From: Tritrichomonas foetus
Lineage: Eukaryota; Parabasalia; Tritrichomonadida; Tritrichomonadidae
Direction of reading: 5' to 3'
Length of the DNA stretch: 64,000 nt
Assembly (NCBI GenBank): GCA_001839685.1
Contig: MLAK01000431.1
Span: 51,728-115,727 of the forward strand
This document shows, in pieces, positions 19,364 through 29,883 of this stretch. The notes beneath the pieces were generated by a model. The model worked only from the letters and a program-made list of their open reading frames with translations, was not told the origin of the DNA and did no database searches. The translations under genes were made by a program, and so were the position numbers. The stretch's first letter is position 1; each line of letters opens with the position of its first letter.

Positions 19364-20008
19364 ATGAGTTGGTTATTCGGAAAAGGAAAAAAGAAGCCAC
19401 AAACAGATACACCAGAAATGGCCAGTGAAAAATTAACCAAGACCATCGAAGATCTTCAAAAAAGAGACGACTTTTTCACAAAGCGTATTAACGATGAAAC
19501 ATTAAACGCCAAAAAATTCCTTAAAGCTGGAAACAGAAAGAAGGCAGCTGAATGTATCAAGAGGAAGAAGAACCTTGAAGCTCAACAAACCAAAATCATG
19601 CAAATGATTAACAACCTGGAAACGCAGAAAATGCAGATTCAGAATGCTGCTATCAACGCCCAAGTGTTCGAACAATACCTCAATACCAACACTGTTATCA
19701 AGAATCAGTTTAAGGATTTAGATCCAGATAAGATTGCCGACGCCATTGATGACATGGAAGAAACACAGGCTACAATGGACGAAATTTCAGATGCTTTGAC
19801 ACGTCCAATGGGTCCACAAGTCGATGAAGATGAAATCGACGACGAATTACTTGCTCTTGAAGGTGAATTAGAAGACGGTGAAGAAGCCGAAGAAGTTGCA
19901 GCTGCTCCATCACATGCTGGACCAGCCAAAGTCGCAGTTCCAGCAGGCGGTGGTGGTGGAGCTGCTGATGAAGACGAAATTAACGGCTTGATGGCAAGCT
20001 TTTCCTAA
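19364..20008 (+). CDS. SNF7: ESCRT-III subunit Snf7/CHMP4
   Basis: A 214-residue protein of the usual CHMP4 length. Snf7 polymerises on membranes to drive vesicle budding into multivesicular bodies, abscission and membrane repair. The N-terminus MSWLFGKGKKKPQ matches CHMP4; a basic helical hairpin follows (KKAAECIKRKKNLEAQQTKI). The acidic second half (DEDEIDDELLALEGELEDGEEAEE) is the autoinhibitory, Vps4-recruiting tail. An Ala/Gly-rich spacer precedes the last helix, EINGLMASFS. The stop codon overlaps TAAA, the poly(A) signal form reported for trichomonads. A MIT-domain kinase that could bind such tails lies 9 kb away. Confidence 0.93.
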   Translation: MSWLFGKGKKKPQTDTPEMASEKLTKTIEDLQKRDDFFTKRINDETLNAKKFLKAGNRKKAAECIKRKKNLEAQQTKIMQMINNLETQKMQIQNAAINAQVFEQYLNTNTVIKNQFKDLDPDKIADAIDDMEETQATMDEISDALTRPMGPQVDEDEIDDELLALEGELEDGEEAEEVAAAPSHAGPAKVAVPAGGGGGAADEDEINGLMASFS

Positions 20009-20421
20009 AGGTCTTTATTTTAGCCTAAATTTTTTTTAATATTATTTCGTTTGCTTTTTTTATTTTTTTTTTTTTTTACAAAGCGTCGGTTTGAATTTTT
20101 TTTCAATTTTTGCCAAATGGCCAGAATTCGTATTTCTTCCATTTGGGTGTTCTTTGATCATATTATCACTCATGTTTTTCATATAATTAATTGAAACAAG
20201 TTATTCAATGAATTGGCAATCATCAAATAATTTGTCATAAACTAATATGAATTCATTTTCAGAGAGTTGATAACTATAATAAGGGTCAAAAATCGTAAAT
20301 TGTAATTATAAATACCAATTAATAAAAGTAAAATCATTTTTTTGGAAAATCATCATTTTAGTAAAACAAATTAAGTGATATATCATTTAAAAAATTATAA
20401 ATACATGCCTTATGCTATTTC
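20009..20421. other. AT-rich intergenic region
   Basis: Between the convergent 3' ends of Snf7 and the PH-LRR gene; contains short poly-T tracts only. Confidence 0.5.
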
Positions 20422-22971
20422 TTAATGGGATGATTGTATTGCATCAAAGAGGTTTGAAAGTCTGAATTCCTTATCATATTTCTTCCATTGGTCAACTGGT
20501 AAATTCGTGTCAATTGGTGGTGGTAAATCATAGTTATGAACAGCGAGATCGAATCCATCAAATGTCTCTGCTTTTGGTAATTTCTGATAAATACGACTAT
20601 CATCTTGAACTTTTACATCTCTCTTCACAATTATTTCATCATTACTAAATTTAGTTGATGAAAATCTGCTAGAAAACATTTGTGGATTGAAGTTAGTCAT
20701 TGTGGCATATTTCTTTTTGGATGATTCCAATTTCTTTGAATGTCGAAGTTCCTCTTCTTGAAGAAGAGATATTAATCTTTCAATTGGTGCAGTTTGGAAC
20801 ACAGAAGTACGATCAGGGTCACCTGTTAGAAGCATTTCTTTAGTATTTATCCGTTTTTTCCATTCTTTGGATATATAAAATGGAAATCCATCATGATGCT
20901 GCATTAAATATAGCATTGATGGTTTAGAAAGCTCATTCTTGACTGGTTTAAGACTATATTTACCGCTTTTCTTAGGTGTATGAATAATTGGTTCATAGAA
21001 AAGTGCTTTCCTGAATTTTCTTATACTTTTTTGATTTATCAAGTTTTTATTATTAAACTCTTCAATATCTAGTCGTGGATAGCTGACAAGGAGGTCTTCG
21101 TTGAATTGAACAAAGTTTTCATAGACTCGAATAAGCTCGTGAACATCAGATGGATATAATCCATCAAAACAAACTTCTTTGAGTTGTGGCATATGCGAAT
21201 GAATGTTGGCAAACCAATGGAGAGCTTCGTCGCCTCCGTGAGAATATTCCATGTCTAAAATTCTTAAATTCTTCAAGGTGACGATAGCTCCTAAAATTGG
21301 AATAGTTAAATGACCAAGATACCTCAATTTAGTTCCTCGAAGAACAAGTGTATGTAATGATGTGGCAGATTTTAAGTAATCAATAAGTGATTCAATTATA
21401 TCATTGATTTCTAGTGTAACAGTAGTATTTCTTAATTGATTATCTTCTGTGATATTCGTTGAAGTGAGACTTTTTTCATCATTCATAATGTTATCTTCAA
21501 TAAAACCTGTATTCATTTGTAATGTTAACAAAGCTGTATTTCTCTTTAAGAATTGGAACAATTTTGGATGAATGGGATTTTGATCCCAGAAGAGCTCTTC
21601 AAGTGCAGCAAAAGTGGTAGTTTCAAGATAAGAAAACAATTTGAGAAACTCATTTTCTGTCGCAATTGCATGCTTGACTGATAGTGATAGCCTATTAGGA
21701 ACTTGAACAAAGATATAATCAATATATTCAGAGAGAGTATCGCTTGGCCATGTAACATTATCCGCATAAATATATTGAAGTGAGGGAGAAACTTGGTATT
21801 CTTTTAATGGCATAGAGACTGCATGATTTCCAGATAAATTTAATCCTTTTAGTCTAACAAAAGAATTCAAAGCAATTAAATTAAGAGTGTAACCAATATC
21901 AAGCTCACAGGATTCAAGCGAGAGCATTTGAATATTCTGGATTTTTGAAAATAGTTTGTTTAAGTCAAGTCCTGGTGTTCTGTCCAGATTCAAAATTCTT
22001 AAATTATTCATCAGTTGTTCCGACAGAAATGTAGCATAAAATCCTGGATAAGCTGTTTTTGTAATTGCACTATGGAAAGCCAAAGCTTGAATGTTTCCAT
22101 GAACAACTGCATTATAAAGATAGTCCAGTTCTTTCTTATCAAAATCAGTTAAAGTGAAGGAGAGAGAATTGATATGGCCATCAGGGTTTCCTTGGATAGA
22201 ATCCATCAACATAGGCAAAAGTTTTTTGCATTCACCACTAAGTTCAATTCCTTTCAAAAGTGAATTTCTTTCCATTAATTTGGCAACATATTGATAAACG
22301 CTCACATCACGCAAAATTGGAACTTTTAAGACTCTCGTCGAAAGCATGAACGGAACAACTGTACAGATGGTTCTGAAGTATTTCTCACCATCAGGAATTT
22401 CAGCAATATCAACTGTTTTGGATCCATAATATATCAAATCAAGAATGTATTGATCTGTTTCTGTTAACATAGTTTTCGAGTCTTTGTACATTGTCATTTT
22501 GAAGCGAGCAAGTGCGGACTTAGTATTCAATGTTACAGGTGGTGCATTAAATTGTTGGATATTGATTCTTTGAAGTTCATCTTTATGAAGAACTCTTTGT
22601 ATTGTATCGCACATAATTGAAAGGAAATTATAAAAATCGCTTTTGTTAAAGTGCAAATCGATTGTTTCCTCGCTTCGATCTTTATAGCGAACGTATCGAA
22701 TATTTAGGCTCGTCCCGTTTATTTGCATTGTCCTGATGGCTTTCCATTCGAAGAAGTCGTGAAAAAGGAATTTTTCTCCTTTTGAAAGAATTATATGCGA
22801 TGGCGTGATAATTACTGATCTTTTCTTGGCGAGTTTGAATGCAGCAATGGCGTGCAAATTCATCTTCTTTGCCGTAGCTCGAGCGTATTCCATATCGCTT
22901 TGTGCAGCTTTTTTCGGCATTTCAAAATTCGAATATTTGTCAGTCAGCAATTCATCAATTTTGAATGTCAT
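20422..22971 (-). CDS. PH-like plus leucine-rich-repeat protein, CARMIL-like layout
   Basis: An 849-residue protein from the ATG at 22971 (a TTG-started frame extends five codons further). Residues about 25-130 are beta-rich and PH-like, with RSVIITPSHIILSKGEKFLF and TIDLHFNKSDFYNFLSIM. Residues about 230-630 hold degenerate leucine-rich repeats, such as LRILNLDRTPGLDLNKLF, IQMLSLESCELDIGYTL and LKGLNLSGNHAVSMPL. The remaining 200 residues are low in recognised motifs. CARMIL actin regulators have a PH-LRR order too, but I see no capping-protein-binding motif, so this is an architectural likeness only. LRR proteins are abundant in trichomonads. Confidence 0.7.
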   Translation of the reverse strand: MTFKIDELLTDKYSNFEMPKKAAQSDMEYARATAKKMNLHAIAAFKLAKKRSVIITPSHIILSKGEKFLFHDFFEWKAIRTMQINGTSLNIRYVRYKDRSEETIDLHFNKSDFYNFLSIMCDTIQRVLHKDELQRINIQQFNAPPVTLNTKSALARFKMTMYKDSKTMLTETDQYILDLIYYGSKTVDIAEIPDGEKYFRTICTVVPFMLSTRVLKVPILRDVSVYQYVAKLMERNSLLKGIELSGECKKLLPMLMDSIQGNPDGHINSLSFTLTDFDKKELDYLYNAVVHGNIQALAFHSAITKTAYPGFYATFLSEQLMNNLRILNLDRTPGLDLNKLFSKIQNIQMLSLESCELDIGYTLNLIALNSFVRLKGLNLSGNHAVSMPLKEYQVSPSLQYIYADNVTWPSDTLSEYIDYIFVQVPNRLSLSVKHAIATENEFLKLFSYLETTTFAALEELFWDQNPIHPKLFQFLKRNTALLTLQMNTGFIEDNIMNDEKSLTSTNITEDNQLRNTTVTLEINDIIESLIDYLKSATSLHTLVLRGTKLRYLGHLTIPILGAIVTLKNLRILDMEYSHGGDEALHWFANIHSHMPQLKEVCFDGLYPSDVHELIRVYENFVQFNEDLLVSYPRLDIEEFNNKNLINQKSIRKFRKALFYEPIIHTPKKSGKYSLKPVKNELSKPSMLYLMQHHDGFPFYISKEWKKRINTKEMLLTGDPDRTSVFQTAPIERLISLLQEEELRHSKKLESSKKKYATMTNFNPQMFSSRFSSTKFSNDEIIVKRDVKVQDDSRIYQKLPKAETFDGFDLAVHNYDLPPPIDTNLPVDQWKKYDKEFRLSNLFDAIQSSH

Positions 22972-23809
22972 AGAATTTATTTTCAATTATTGAATGTATG
23001 AAGCGTTAAATTTCATTGAAATGTTATTGAGTGCCCACACAATAGTTTTTGGCAATATTATCCACATTTCTATCTTTCTTGCTTACTACTAATTCAGAAG
23101 CAAACATAGCACAAAATTATAGTGTAGAATACAATTTGTATTTGGAAAATTAATCTGGGAAATGTGGAATGATTAATTTCACAGATAGAAAACAATCTGA
23201 CTGGAATATATACGTTTAAAGTAAAGAGTTAATTGAACTCAAATTAATAAAACAAGTCGTTTTTAAAAAAAACGTTGGAATTGAATATGTGATTATGGAT
23301 CTTGATCAATTATCGAATAATCCTAGTCTTAATAAACCTTGAACTGAGAACCAAATAATTATCATTTTCAATCTTTATTCATGAATAAGGGGAAATGGAG
23401 AAAAATATTCCTGTTTTAACCAAAAAATCGAAAGACTTATTATTCAATAATCGTCCAAGTAAGAAGAAGTAAGATATAGAATTTCATTACACTTGATTTC
23501 TAGAAAGTAATGTGAGTCAAAAATTACAGAGAATAGAAATTTACCGAATTTACTGTACTCTTTCCCGAATTGATGCAGAGATATGTGCTAAATTGTCTAT
23601 TTTTTTGTGTAAGTAAAGCTTCAAGTATACTTGCATGGAGCCAGACTTACCTTGAGCAATGTGGCGACTTTATTACTCAGAATAAAGTGTGTATATAATG
23701 AGTTTCATACTTGAGAAAGCATTAAAAAAATATACATCAAAAAAAGACAATCGAAATCATAAAGTAAAGAGAAATACACATAGAAAGATATAGAAATAAA
23801 TTTACAATT
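22972..23809. other. Intergenic region with an RNA-like block
   Basis: 838 bp between the LRR gene start and the PI3K stop. Mostly AT-rich, except for the more GC-rich, self-complementary block at 23609-23677. Confidence 0.4.
23609..23677. ncRNA. Candidate small structured RNA (weak)
   Basis: GTAAGT (23609-23614) pairs with ACTTAC (23645-23650). Nested inside, GCTTCA (23618-23623) pairs with TGGAGC (23636-23641) with one G-U pair. A second, short TGAG/CTCA hairpin follows. Local G+C is higher than its surroundings. I could not match it to U1-U6, SRP or RNase P RNA. Confidence 0.2.
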
Positions 23810-26800
23810 TTAGTGTTGAGTAAGATGACAAAAATCACTCACAGCTGTTCTTTTCATCTTAGGAATTATTTTGAACATTTCACACAATTTAGCAGATGCT
23901 TCATCATCAGTCAAATTTAGCATTAAAGCATTTTCTATATATTTTAGGTCATCAATTGATTCTAATTCCGGAATTCCAGTGTCCAACATTAAATAAAGTA
24001 AAGTAAAAATGATATCATGATTAGCACGTATAATATTGAATGCATAACAACAAAGTTTCTCAAATTCATGGTACAATGGGCCATTAACATCACCAAAAAC
24101 ATAGGCAAAAGCATCAGAAAAGTAAAACAAATTACTTTCTCTTTCCATTCCTAAACAAGTTTTGAAATGTCCAAGAAAATGGCCAAAATCAATATGAAAG
24201 AAATGACCATCTTTTTGAATCATCATATTTGAACAATGGCGATCACCGATTCCAAGAACATAAGTTGCAACAATGTAACCAGCCATTGAGTATGTAAAGT
24301 TCTCTAAAATATCAGTTATTTCTTCAGGATGTGCATCATAAATCCATTTTGAAATAACATCGTTTTTTAAAACACCACTAATTTTACCTCTCTTCTTTTG
24401 TATTGAGGCGATGGTAACTGCATTCGGAACAATTTCAATGATTCCTTGATTTGCACCAGTTGACAAAACTGAATATAATTTTAGTCTCATATTTAAACCA
24501 TGTTTCTTCCAAATATCATCCATTACTTTCATTATTTGTAAAGTTATTTGATCTTGTCTTAAATCATCATTAAGTTTCACCATCATTCTAATATAATCGG
24601 TACAAAATGGATCAGCAGATTTAAATGTTAAGAATAAAGGCTTTTTTGCAGAATCAGCAAAAAAACACATCTTTGGCACATATTCAGTAACAATTAATTT
24701 TGGATCAATTGGAAGTTGTGTATTTGGTGGAAGCCGTTGCTGTGTTAATAATTCTTGAACTTTATTTAAATTTTCATCGACATATTTTTCACAAATCTTC
24801 AATTGCATTTCTGTGAACGAATAGGAAAATACAAATGATTCATGATTATCAGAAAATGCAATAAGTGCAGTCATTATCCAAAGTGCCCGACTATGCATCC
24901 AAGGAAGATCAAAAAGTGATTTCAAATTCCAGAAAAATTGTAATCCCAAATATTTTGGTTCAAGAATAGCTCTTTTGAGTAAAAACAAGGCTAAATTACT
25001 ATCATCATGAGGTTCAAATTGTAAAGATTGTACGATTTGAAGTAAATATAAAGATAGTTCTCCATCTGTCCAATTTTCAAGCTTTGAAACAGCATAATTT
25101 CGAATAATTGGATCGGTAAATTTATCACTTAATAATAAAAGAATTGAGCTTATATTTGGTTCTTGCCATTCTTTAAGTAATAAAGGAAGTTCAGAGATCA
25201 CATCTATTTGACATAAATTAATGGAGGCAAGATAAAGTATTAACAGTTGGGGAAAAGAAGTCAAAACCCATCGATATTGATACAAAAAAGTTTGTTGTTC
25301 AAATGTCAATGGCTTTGTTATTAACGATGGAAAATTCATATTATTAATGTCTTGCTCAGAAAATTCATTTTGTCCAATTGTTGGCTTTCGAACATCTAAT
25401 AACTCAAAAAATATGGGCCTAGAATATTCAGGAAGTTTTAAATAAACACAACAATCCGATTTTATAGGTGAAACAGGAGTCGGTGGAAGATGTTTACAAA
25501 GACAAAAATTAATTAGTTTTCGTCCAGTATGAATTCTACCATTATGGTCAAATATTGGCATTGATGCATATCCCACAATCTCATTTCTTTTATTTGTTTT
25601 CATATAAATTTTAATTACAAGTTTTGAATATCGAGGTAATTGATTTACACATTTGTTAAAGTCAATTTTTAGTCCCATAGATGAAAAATCATCAATAATA
25701 AAAATATTTTCCGAATCATAAAATTTAATTGATTCAATTAAAGTTGATCCTACATAAAGAATTGATTCAATTTTAAAAGAACCTCTTATTGAACTGTTAA
25801 ATTTAATTCCTTCAATAAAAATAGAAAATTTAGTTGAGATTAGAAAATGCGGAAGATAAATTTTTGTTGTGTGTGAAGTATCAAAATATTCCGGTAATTG
25901 AATTAATTTTTCATCTGATTCATCTTTACGGTGTTTTATAGTTTTTATCGAATCTCTTTTTAAAATTGTTAAGTCGAGGAAAGTTTTTGTCGATTCTATA
26001 AATTTTTGAATAAAAATAAAATTATTTAATAGATATGATCCGGCAATGATTTCATCTGTACCTGGAATTAAAAAACAGTATTCATCATATGAAGGCAGTG
26101 ATCCAATATCAAATTTTTTCATCATTTTATCTAAAATTTGCTTTAAGGCTTCATCTGCTGTTACATCAGACGTTGTAGGAAATGTCATTTGAGTTATTGG
26201 AATATCTCCTGGTAGAGAAAATCCAATTGTTGCACTAATCATTAATGGAACTTTTATATGCTCTTTTTTTGGTGGACATATTGAGATAATTTTCAAGAGT
26301 GGCTCTTTTTTCAATTTTTTATATCGTTCCAAAGTTGAATCACAAGCAACCTTAGCTAATCTATAAAAAGAATCATTCATTGGTTGGTTCCAAGAGTTAT
26401 CCAACAATTTGATAACAGATTTCACACGAGGATGAGTTTCAACAAGATCAATAGGCTTAAAACTTTCAAAACAGTGAAGTGGATCAGAATATTTTGACAA
26501 AAGAGATTCTGGATCAAATGGCTTGATCAATGAATATTTCCCATCATTGCTTTCATACAAAATTAATGGTATTTTCAAATTATCTGTAATTATTTGACTA
26601 GTGAAATCATCTTCCTGTTTGAGAGGAACAATTATTGATGGAAAAGGCAGATTTGAATTAGATGCAACATTATTTTGAATATCATTTTTAGAGTAGATAA
26701 CAATTAAATCTATCATTCGTGGAATAGCTATAGCAATTTTATCATATGATATACTCAGTTGTGAAAATATGTTGAGGAAATCTGCAAGTATTGGAACTTT

Positions 26801-26992
26801 TTGTTGCCAGACAATAAAAAATCTACCATCTTTTGTACATATTGTTACTGGTTTAAAACTTGAAGCAAAATCAGAAGATGGTAAATTGTTGAGTGACATT
26901 TTTTCGAAAATTTTTGATGATAGTAATTCAATGCTTAATAATCGTCTCAAATGAGACATAAAAATCAGTTTATATTTGGTCATCAAAAACAT
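23810..26992 (-). CDS. Phosphatidylinositol 3-kinase, class I-like
   Basis: A 1060-residue protein. It makes 3-phosphoinositides, which trichomonads use in endocytosis and signalling (family knowledge). The order fits class I: an N-terminal region, a Ras-binding-like segment at about 250-345, a C2 domain at about 385-530, the PIK helical domain at about 560-720, and the kinase. Catalytic motifs are intact: DDLRQDQ, GIGDRHCSNMMI and HIDFGHFLGHF. The activation loop reads GMERES, keeping part of the basic patch that class I enzymes use for PIP2. No p85-like adaptor binding domain is obvious. Start is the first ATG; later ATGs at 26983 and 26959 are possible. Confidence 0.9.
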   Translation of the reverse strand: MFLMTKYKLIFMSHLRRLLSIELLSSKIFEKMSLNNLPSSDFASSFKPVTICTKDGRFFIVWQQKVPILADFLNIFSQLSISYDKIAIAIPRMIDLIVIYSKNDIQNNVASNSNLPFPSIIVPLKQEDDFTSQIITDNLKIPLILYESNDGKYSLIKPFDPESLLSKYSDPLHCFESFKPIDLVETHPRVKSVIKLLDNSWNQPMNDSFYRLAKVACDSTLERYKKLKKEPLLKIISICPPKKEHIKVPLMISATIGFSLPGDIPITQMTFPTTSDVTADEALKQILDKMMKKFDIGSLPSYDEYCFLIPGTDEIIAGSYLLNNFIFIQKFIESTKTFLDLTILKRDSIKTIKHRKDESDEKLIQLPEYFDTSHTTKIYLPHFLISTKFSIFIEGIKFNSSIRGSFKIESILYVGSTLIESIKFYDSENIFIIDDFSSMGLKIDFNKCVNQLPRYSKLVIKIYMKTNKRNEIVGYASMPIFDHNGRIHTGRKLINFCLCKHLPPTPVSPIKSDCCVYLKLPEYSRPIFFELLDVRKPTIGQNEFSEQDINNMNFPSLITKPLTFEQQTFLYQYRWVLTSFPQLLILYLASINLCQIDVISELPLLLKEWQEPNISSILLLLSDKFTDPIIRNYAVSKLENWTDGELSLYLLQIVQSLQFEPHDDSNLALFLLKRAILEPKYLGLQFFWNLKSLFDLPWMHSRALWIMTALIAFSDNHESFVFSYSFTEMQLKICEKYVDENLNKVQELLTQQRLPPNTQLPIDPKLIVTEYVPKMCFFADSAKKPLFLTFKSADPFCTDYIRMMVKLNDDLRQDQITLQIMKVMDDIWKKHGLNMRLKLYSVLSTGANQGIIEIVPNAVTIASIQKKRGKISGVLKNDVISKWIYDAHPEEITDILENFTYSMAGYIVATYVLGIGDRHCSNMMIQKDGHFFHIDFGHFLGHFKTCLGMERESNLFYFSDAFAYVFGDVNGPLYHEFEKLCCYAFNIIRANHDIIFTLLYLMLDTGIPELESIDDLKYIENALMLNLTDDEASAKLCEMFKIIPKMKRTAVSDFCHLTQH

Positions 26993-27357
26993 CTAATACT
27001 TTTTCTTTTTGTTCGAACAAGTAATTTCTGAAAATTGATTGATATAGAAATTTCTGAAATCAGAAATTATTTTGTTCAAATGAATTGATTATCATGAAAA
27101 TATCCTCCATTTTCACTAAACCTTCTAATCAAAACAAAATTCTTGCTGCACCAAATAAGTATTTGAATTTATCAGGTGTTTTATTTTCCATTTTGGAAAT
27201 GAAGAATGATTGATTATTAAGAATGAATATTAATGAAGAATGGGTATGAAGGAAGAATGGGCATTAATGAAAAATGATTATTAATGGGTATGAAGGAAGA
27301 ATAAAGAAATCAAAAGTATGGAATTTCAATTTAATTATTAAGCAATATGCCGATTTT
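26993..27357. other. AT-rich intergenic region with a 20-bp direct repeat
   Basis: AATGGGTATGAAGGAAGAAT occurs at 27239-27258 and 27283-27302 within a purine-rich, loosely repetitive stretch. Nothing else was recognised. Confidence 0.6.
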
Positions 27358-29004
27358 TTACTGCGGGTGATCCTTTAAACCACCGATTTCTTTCACGTAC
27401 GACATTGGTGTGAGTGGTCCTGTTGATCCAACATAGATCTTCATTCCCCTTGTCTTACTTCTGATTTCGTTGATTTCTCTGAGTTCCATGAAAGAAATTC
27501 CACCCATCATGAAAAGGACAATGTTTTGGTATCTTGCGCTTGATTCTGGAATTTCGAAGTCCTTCTTGTGTAGCTTTTTATCAATTGCATTATGCAAGAC
27601 TTCAGATACATATGGAATGTATTTGCTTGTTGTGTAAGCTTCTTTATCGTATTTCTTCTTTCTTTCAATCTCTTCAACGATTGTGTCAGCGTTAATTGCG
27701 GCATTTTTATACTTTGTATCGATTCCTGCTGATTGCATTGTTCTTTGAATTTCATTTGGTGGCATTTTCTTTCCAGTCATTGCGTAGATAGTCAAAAGTC
27801 TCACCTTATCTTCTTCATTTATGTCATTTCGTGACAAAAATTGAGAAAGTTCAACTTTCGAAGGTTTGAATTTGGTATCTGCGTTTTTCATGCCGGAAGC
27901 CATAGTTTGTTCGTAGGCAGAAGCATCCATGACAGCTTTAGTGACTTTACTTTCCACAATTTCAATGCAAACATTAAATGCAGAAATAATTTGATCGTAT
28001 TGTTGTCTGCATTGTGTAATCTTTCTATTTGCTTCGGTCTTTTCTTGTGGTGTACCTTGTTGCTGCTTCTGGAGATCGAGGAATGGCTGGGCAAGCATTC
28101 TGACATTATCAATTAAATTTTCCATATGAACATAGCGGAGCTCTTTATATGTAGTGTCATAATAGTAATCCAAAGAGAGGTAAGAGTGTGGATCTTCTGG
28201 CTTGATCTTGTAAACACCATCTTCAACCTTATAGTGCTCATAAACCATTGCTTCGAATGTGAACTGATGGAGCAAAGGTGCAACTGGATCTGAGCCACGT
28301 GGAATAATAACAAGAAGAGTGTTGTTTTGATTAAATGTTTGTTGGATTTCAGGTGGGAATGAATTCATTTGCTCGTCCATATCATTTATGAACTTTTTGG
28401 CAAAGTTGGCACAATTGGTGAATTTTTTATCATAAGCAACGAGCGGTTTAGCTCTGATCGTGAAGAAAAATGAAATCAATCCATGAAGCATTTGCGTATA
28501 CGCCTTATCAAGAGATAATTTGGGTCCAGGGGAGTAAAGTGAATTGAAAGCAGCTGGACAATTGGCAAAGAAGGTGAATGGGTCGATTGGCGTGAAATGA
28601 AGATATAAGAATTTAAATGTTAGTATTCGATCGACGATGCTTGGAGCTTGCTCAAGCTTGTTCAAAGAAGCTGTATTACAAGCGAACGTGAAGAAAACGT
28701 GTGGAGCGGCGTATTTGGGCTCTTTTTCCCAATCGGCCATGAATGTTCCGATTTCTGCGTCCGGTCCAAGCAAATAAATTGCGTGATATGATGTTAATGG
28801 CTTCCTTTTGAGAGAATACCGTTCAACAAGGACAATATTGTTCTCCATTAACTCGCTCATGGAAAATAGGGAGGAAAAAATCGGTGCGACTTGATCATCG
28901 AGAACTAGAATAAACTTGGTGCTACGATATTTGGTTTTAAGTTCGGTTAAAGATTGCTGAAGTGTAGAACGAGCGTCGCTTCGAAGATCGCTTGAATTTT
29001 GCAT
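27358..29004 (-). CDS. Sec1/Munc18-family SM protein
   Basis: A 548-residue protein of typical SM length. SM proteins clasp syntaxin and promote SNARE assembly during vesicle fusion. The N-terminal domain has FILVLDDQVAPIFSSLFSM and a YHAIYLLGPD strand. The family signature is in LLVIIPRGSDPVAPLLHQF, equivalent to the DRGFDP..PLLHE motif. The C-terminus ends in the usual SARYQNIVLFMMGGISFMELREI and IYVGST. The RGSDP form and overall length resemble Sec1/Munc18 (exocytic) more than Vps33; the choice is moderately sure. A TCATA pentamer sits directly upstream of the ATG. Confidence 0.9.
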   Translation of the reverse strand: MQNSSDLRSDARSTLQQSLTELKTKYRSTKFILVLDDQVAPIFSSLFSMSELMENNIVLVERYSLKRKPLTSYHAIYLLGPDAEIGTFMADWEKEPKYAAPHVFFTFACNTASLNKLEQAPSIVDRILTFKFLYLHFTPIDPFTFFANCPAAFNSLYSPGPKLSLDKAYTQMLHGLISFFFTIRAKPLVAYDKKFTNCANFAKKFINDMDEQMNSFPPEIQQTFNQNNTLLVIIPRGSDPVAPLLHQFTFEAMVYEHYKVEDGVYKIKPEDPHSYLSLDYYYDTTYKELRYVHMENLIDNVRMLAQPFLDLQKQQQGTPQEKTEANRKITQCRQQYDQIISAFNVCIEIVESKVTKAVMDASAYEQTMASGMKNADTKFKPSKVELSQFLSRNDINEEDKVRLLTIYAMTGKKMPPNEIQRTMQSAGIDTKYKNAAINADTIVEEIERKKKYDKEAYTTSKYIPYVSEVLHNAIDKKLHKKDFEIPESSARYQNIVLFMMGGISFMELREINEIRSKTRGMKIYVGSTGPLTPMSYVKEIGGLKDHPQ

Positions 29005-29541
29005 TTATGATTTTTTTTTCTACTTTTTCTACTTTTTGTATATTCATTTAACTTTTTCTAAGATAGTTTTACTTTTTCAATCTGACATAAAAAAGTCTAC
29101 TTTTTAAATAGATTAATACTGCATATGGTAACTTTTTGTTAAAGAAATGATAATCACTTAATTTTTTAAAAATAAACCGTAAAATAATATTGAATTATAT
29201 TGATTTCCAACAGTCAAAATATTCTGTTATCTCATTGACAATAAATTATCGTTTCCAAAATAGATATTTCACTTGAAAAACTTCAACATTGTGTTTTTTT
29301 TAAATAATATTGATTTGTCATGACGATAGTTTTGAATTCGGTCAACTATAACTGATGGAAACTAAGATTGATGAGATGACCTGAGATAATGAAATATTCA
29401 CTATTGGTGTAAAGAATTTTCTATTTAGAGAACCAAGAAGTTTATAGATCAAAGAATCTTGGTAAAACGTATTTCAGGCATTATTTGGCTTTATACACAC
29501 ATATGAGCAACTTTTTCAATTTGATTACGTTTATTAAAAAA
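29005..29541. other. Divergent promoter region
   Basis: 537 bp between head-to-head SM-protein and MOZART1 genes. AT-rich, with no repeat or RNA recognised. Confidence 0.4.
29006..29010 (-). promoter_or_regulatory. Inr-like TCATA before the SM-protein gene
   Basis: On the minus strand TCATA lies two bases before the ATG and fits the trichomonad TCAYW initiator. Chance occurrence cannot be excluded. Confidence 0.3.
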
Positions 29542-29751
29542 ATGAATAGCGAAAGAACGCAACTCCTCGATTCCCTTCAAGAATTATCTAATATCCTCGA
29601 AACAGGCCTCGACCGCGAATCTCTTTCAATCCTTCTTGAACTCACAGAATCAGGTGTTAATCCAGAAGCATTGGCTGCATTAGTCAAAGAACTCAGAAAA
29701 CAGAAAGCCCCGGCACGTGAAAGTGTACCATCTTTCTTTATGTCAGATTAA
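29542..29751 (+). CDS. MZT1: MOZART1, gamma-tubulin complex recruiting protein
   Basis: A 69-residue protein. The core LLDSLQELSNILETGLD, then SLSILLELTESGVNPEALAALVKELRKQK, matches MOZART1 along nearly its whole length, including the invariant GVNPEALA turn. MOZART1 binds N-terminal extensions of gamma-tubulin complex proteins and brings the complex to centrosomes and other nucleation sites. The frame is open further upstream to 29485, but homologues begin about here and this ATG follows a run of A, so I use 29542. The stop codon overlaps TAAA. The gene ends 132 bp from the coiled-coil gene on the other strand. Confidence 0.93.
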   Translation: MNSERTQLLDSLQELSNILETGLDRESLSILLELTESGVNPEALAALVKELRKQKAPARESVPSFFMSD

Positions 29752-29883
29752 ACGTTTGTTTTTACTATTTATGAAATAAATTTGAATAAAAAAATTGTAC
29801 AAATCAGATTTCCTATCTTTTTATTAAATATATAAAGTAAAAAACAAGTTTCTTATAATCATAGACTACAAACATAAATTTCA

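Noticed and set aside
23641..23690. U1 or U5 snRNA (ACTTACCT and a GCGACTTTATTAC loop)
   Set aside because: The loop does not match the invariant U5 loop and no Sm site or U1 stem order was found.
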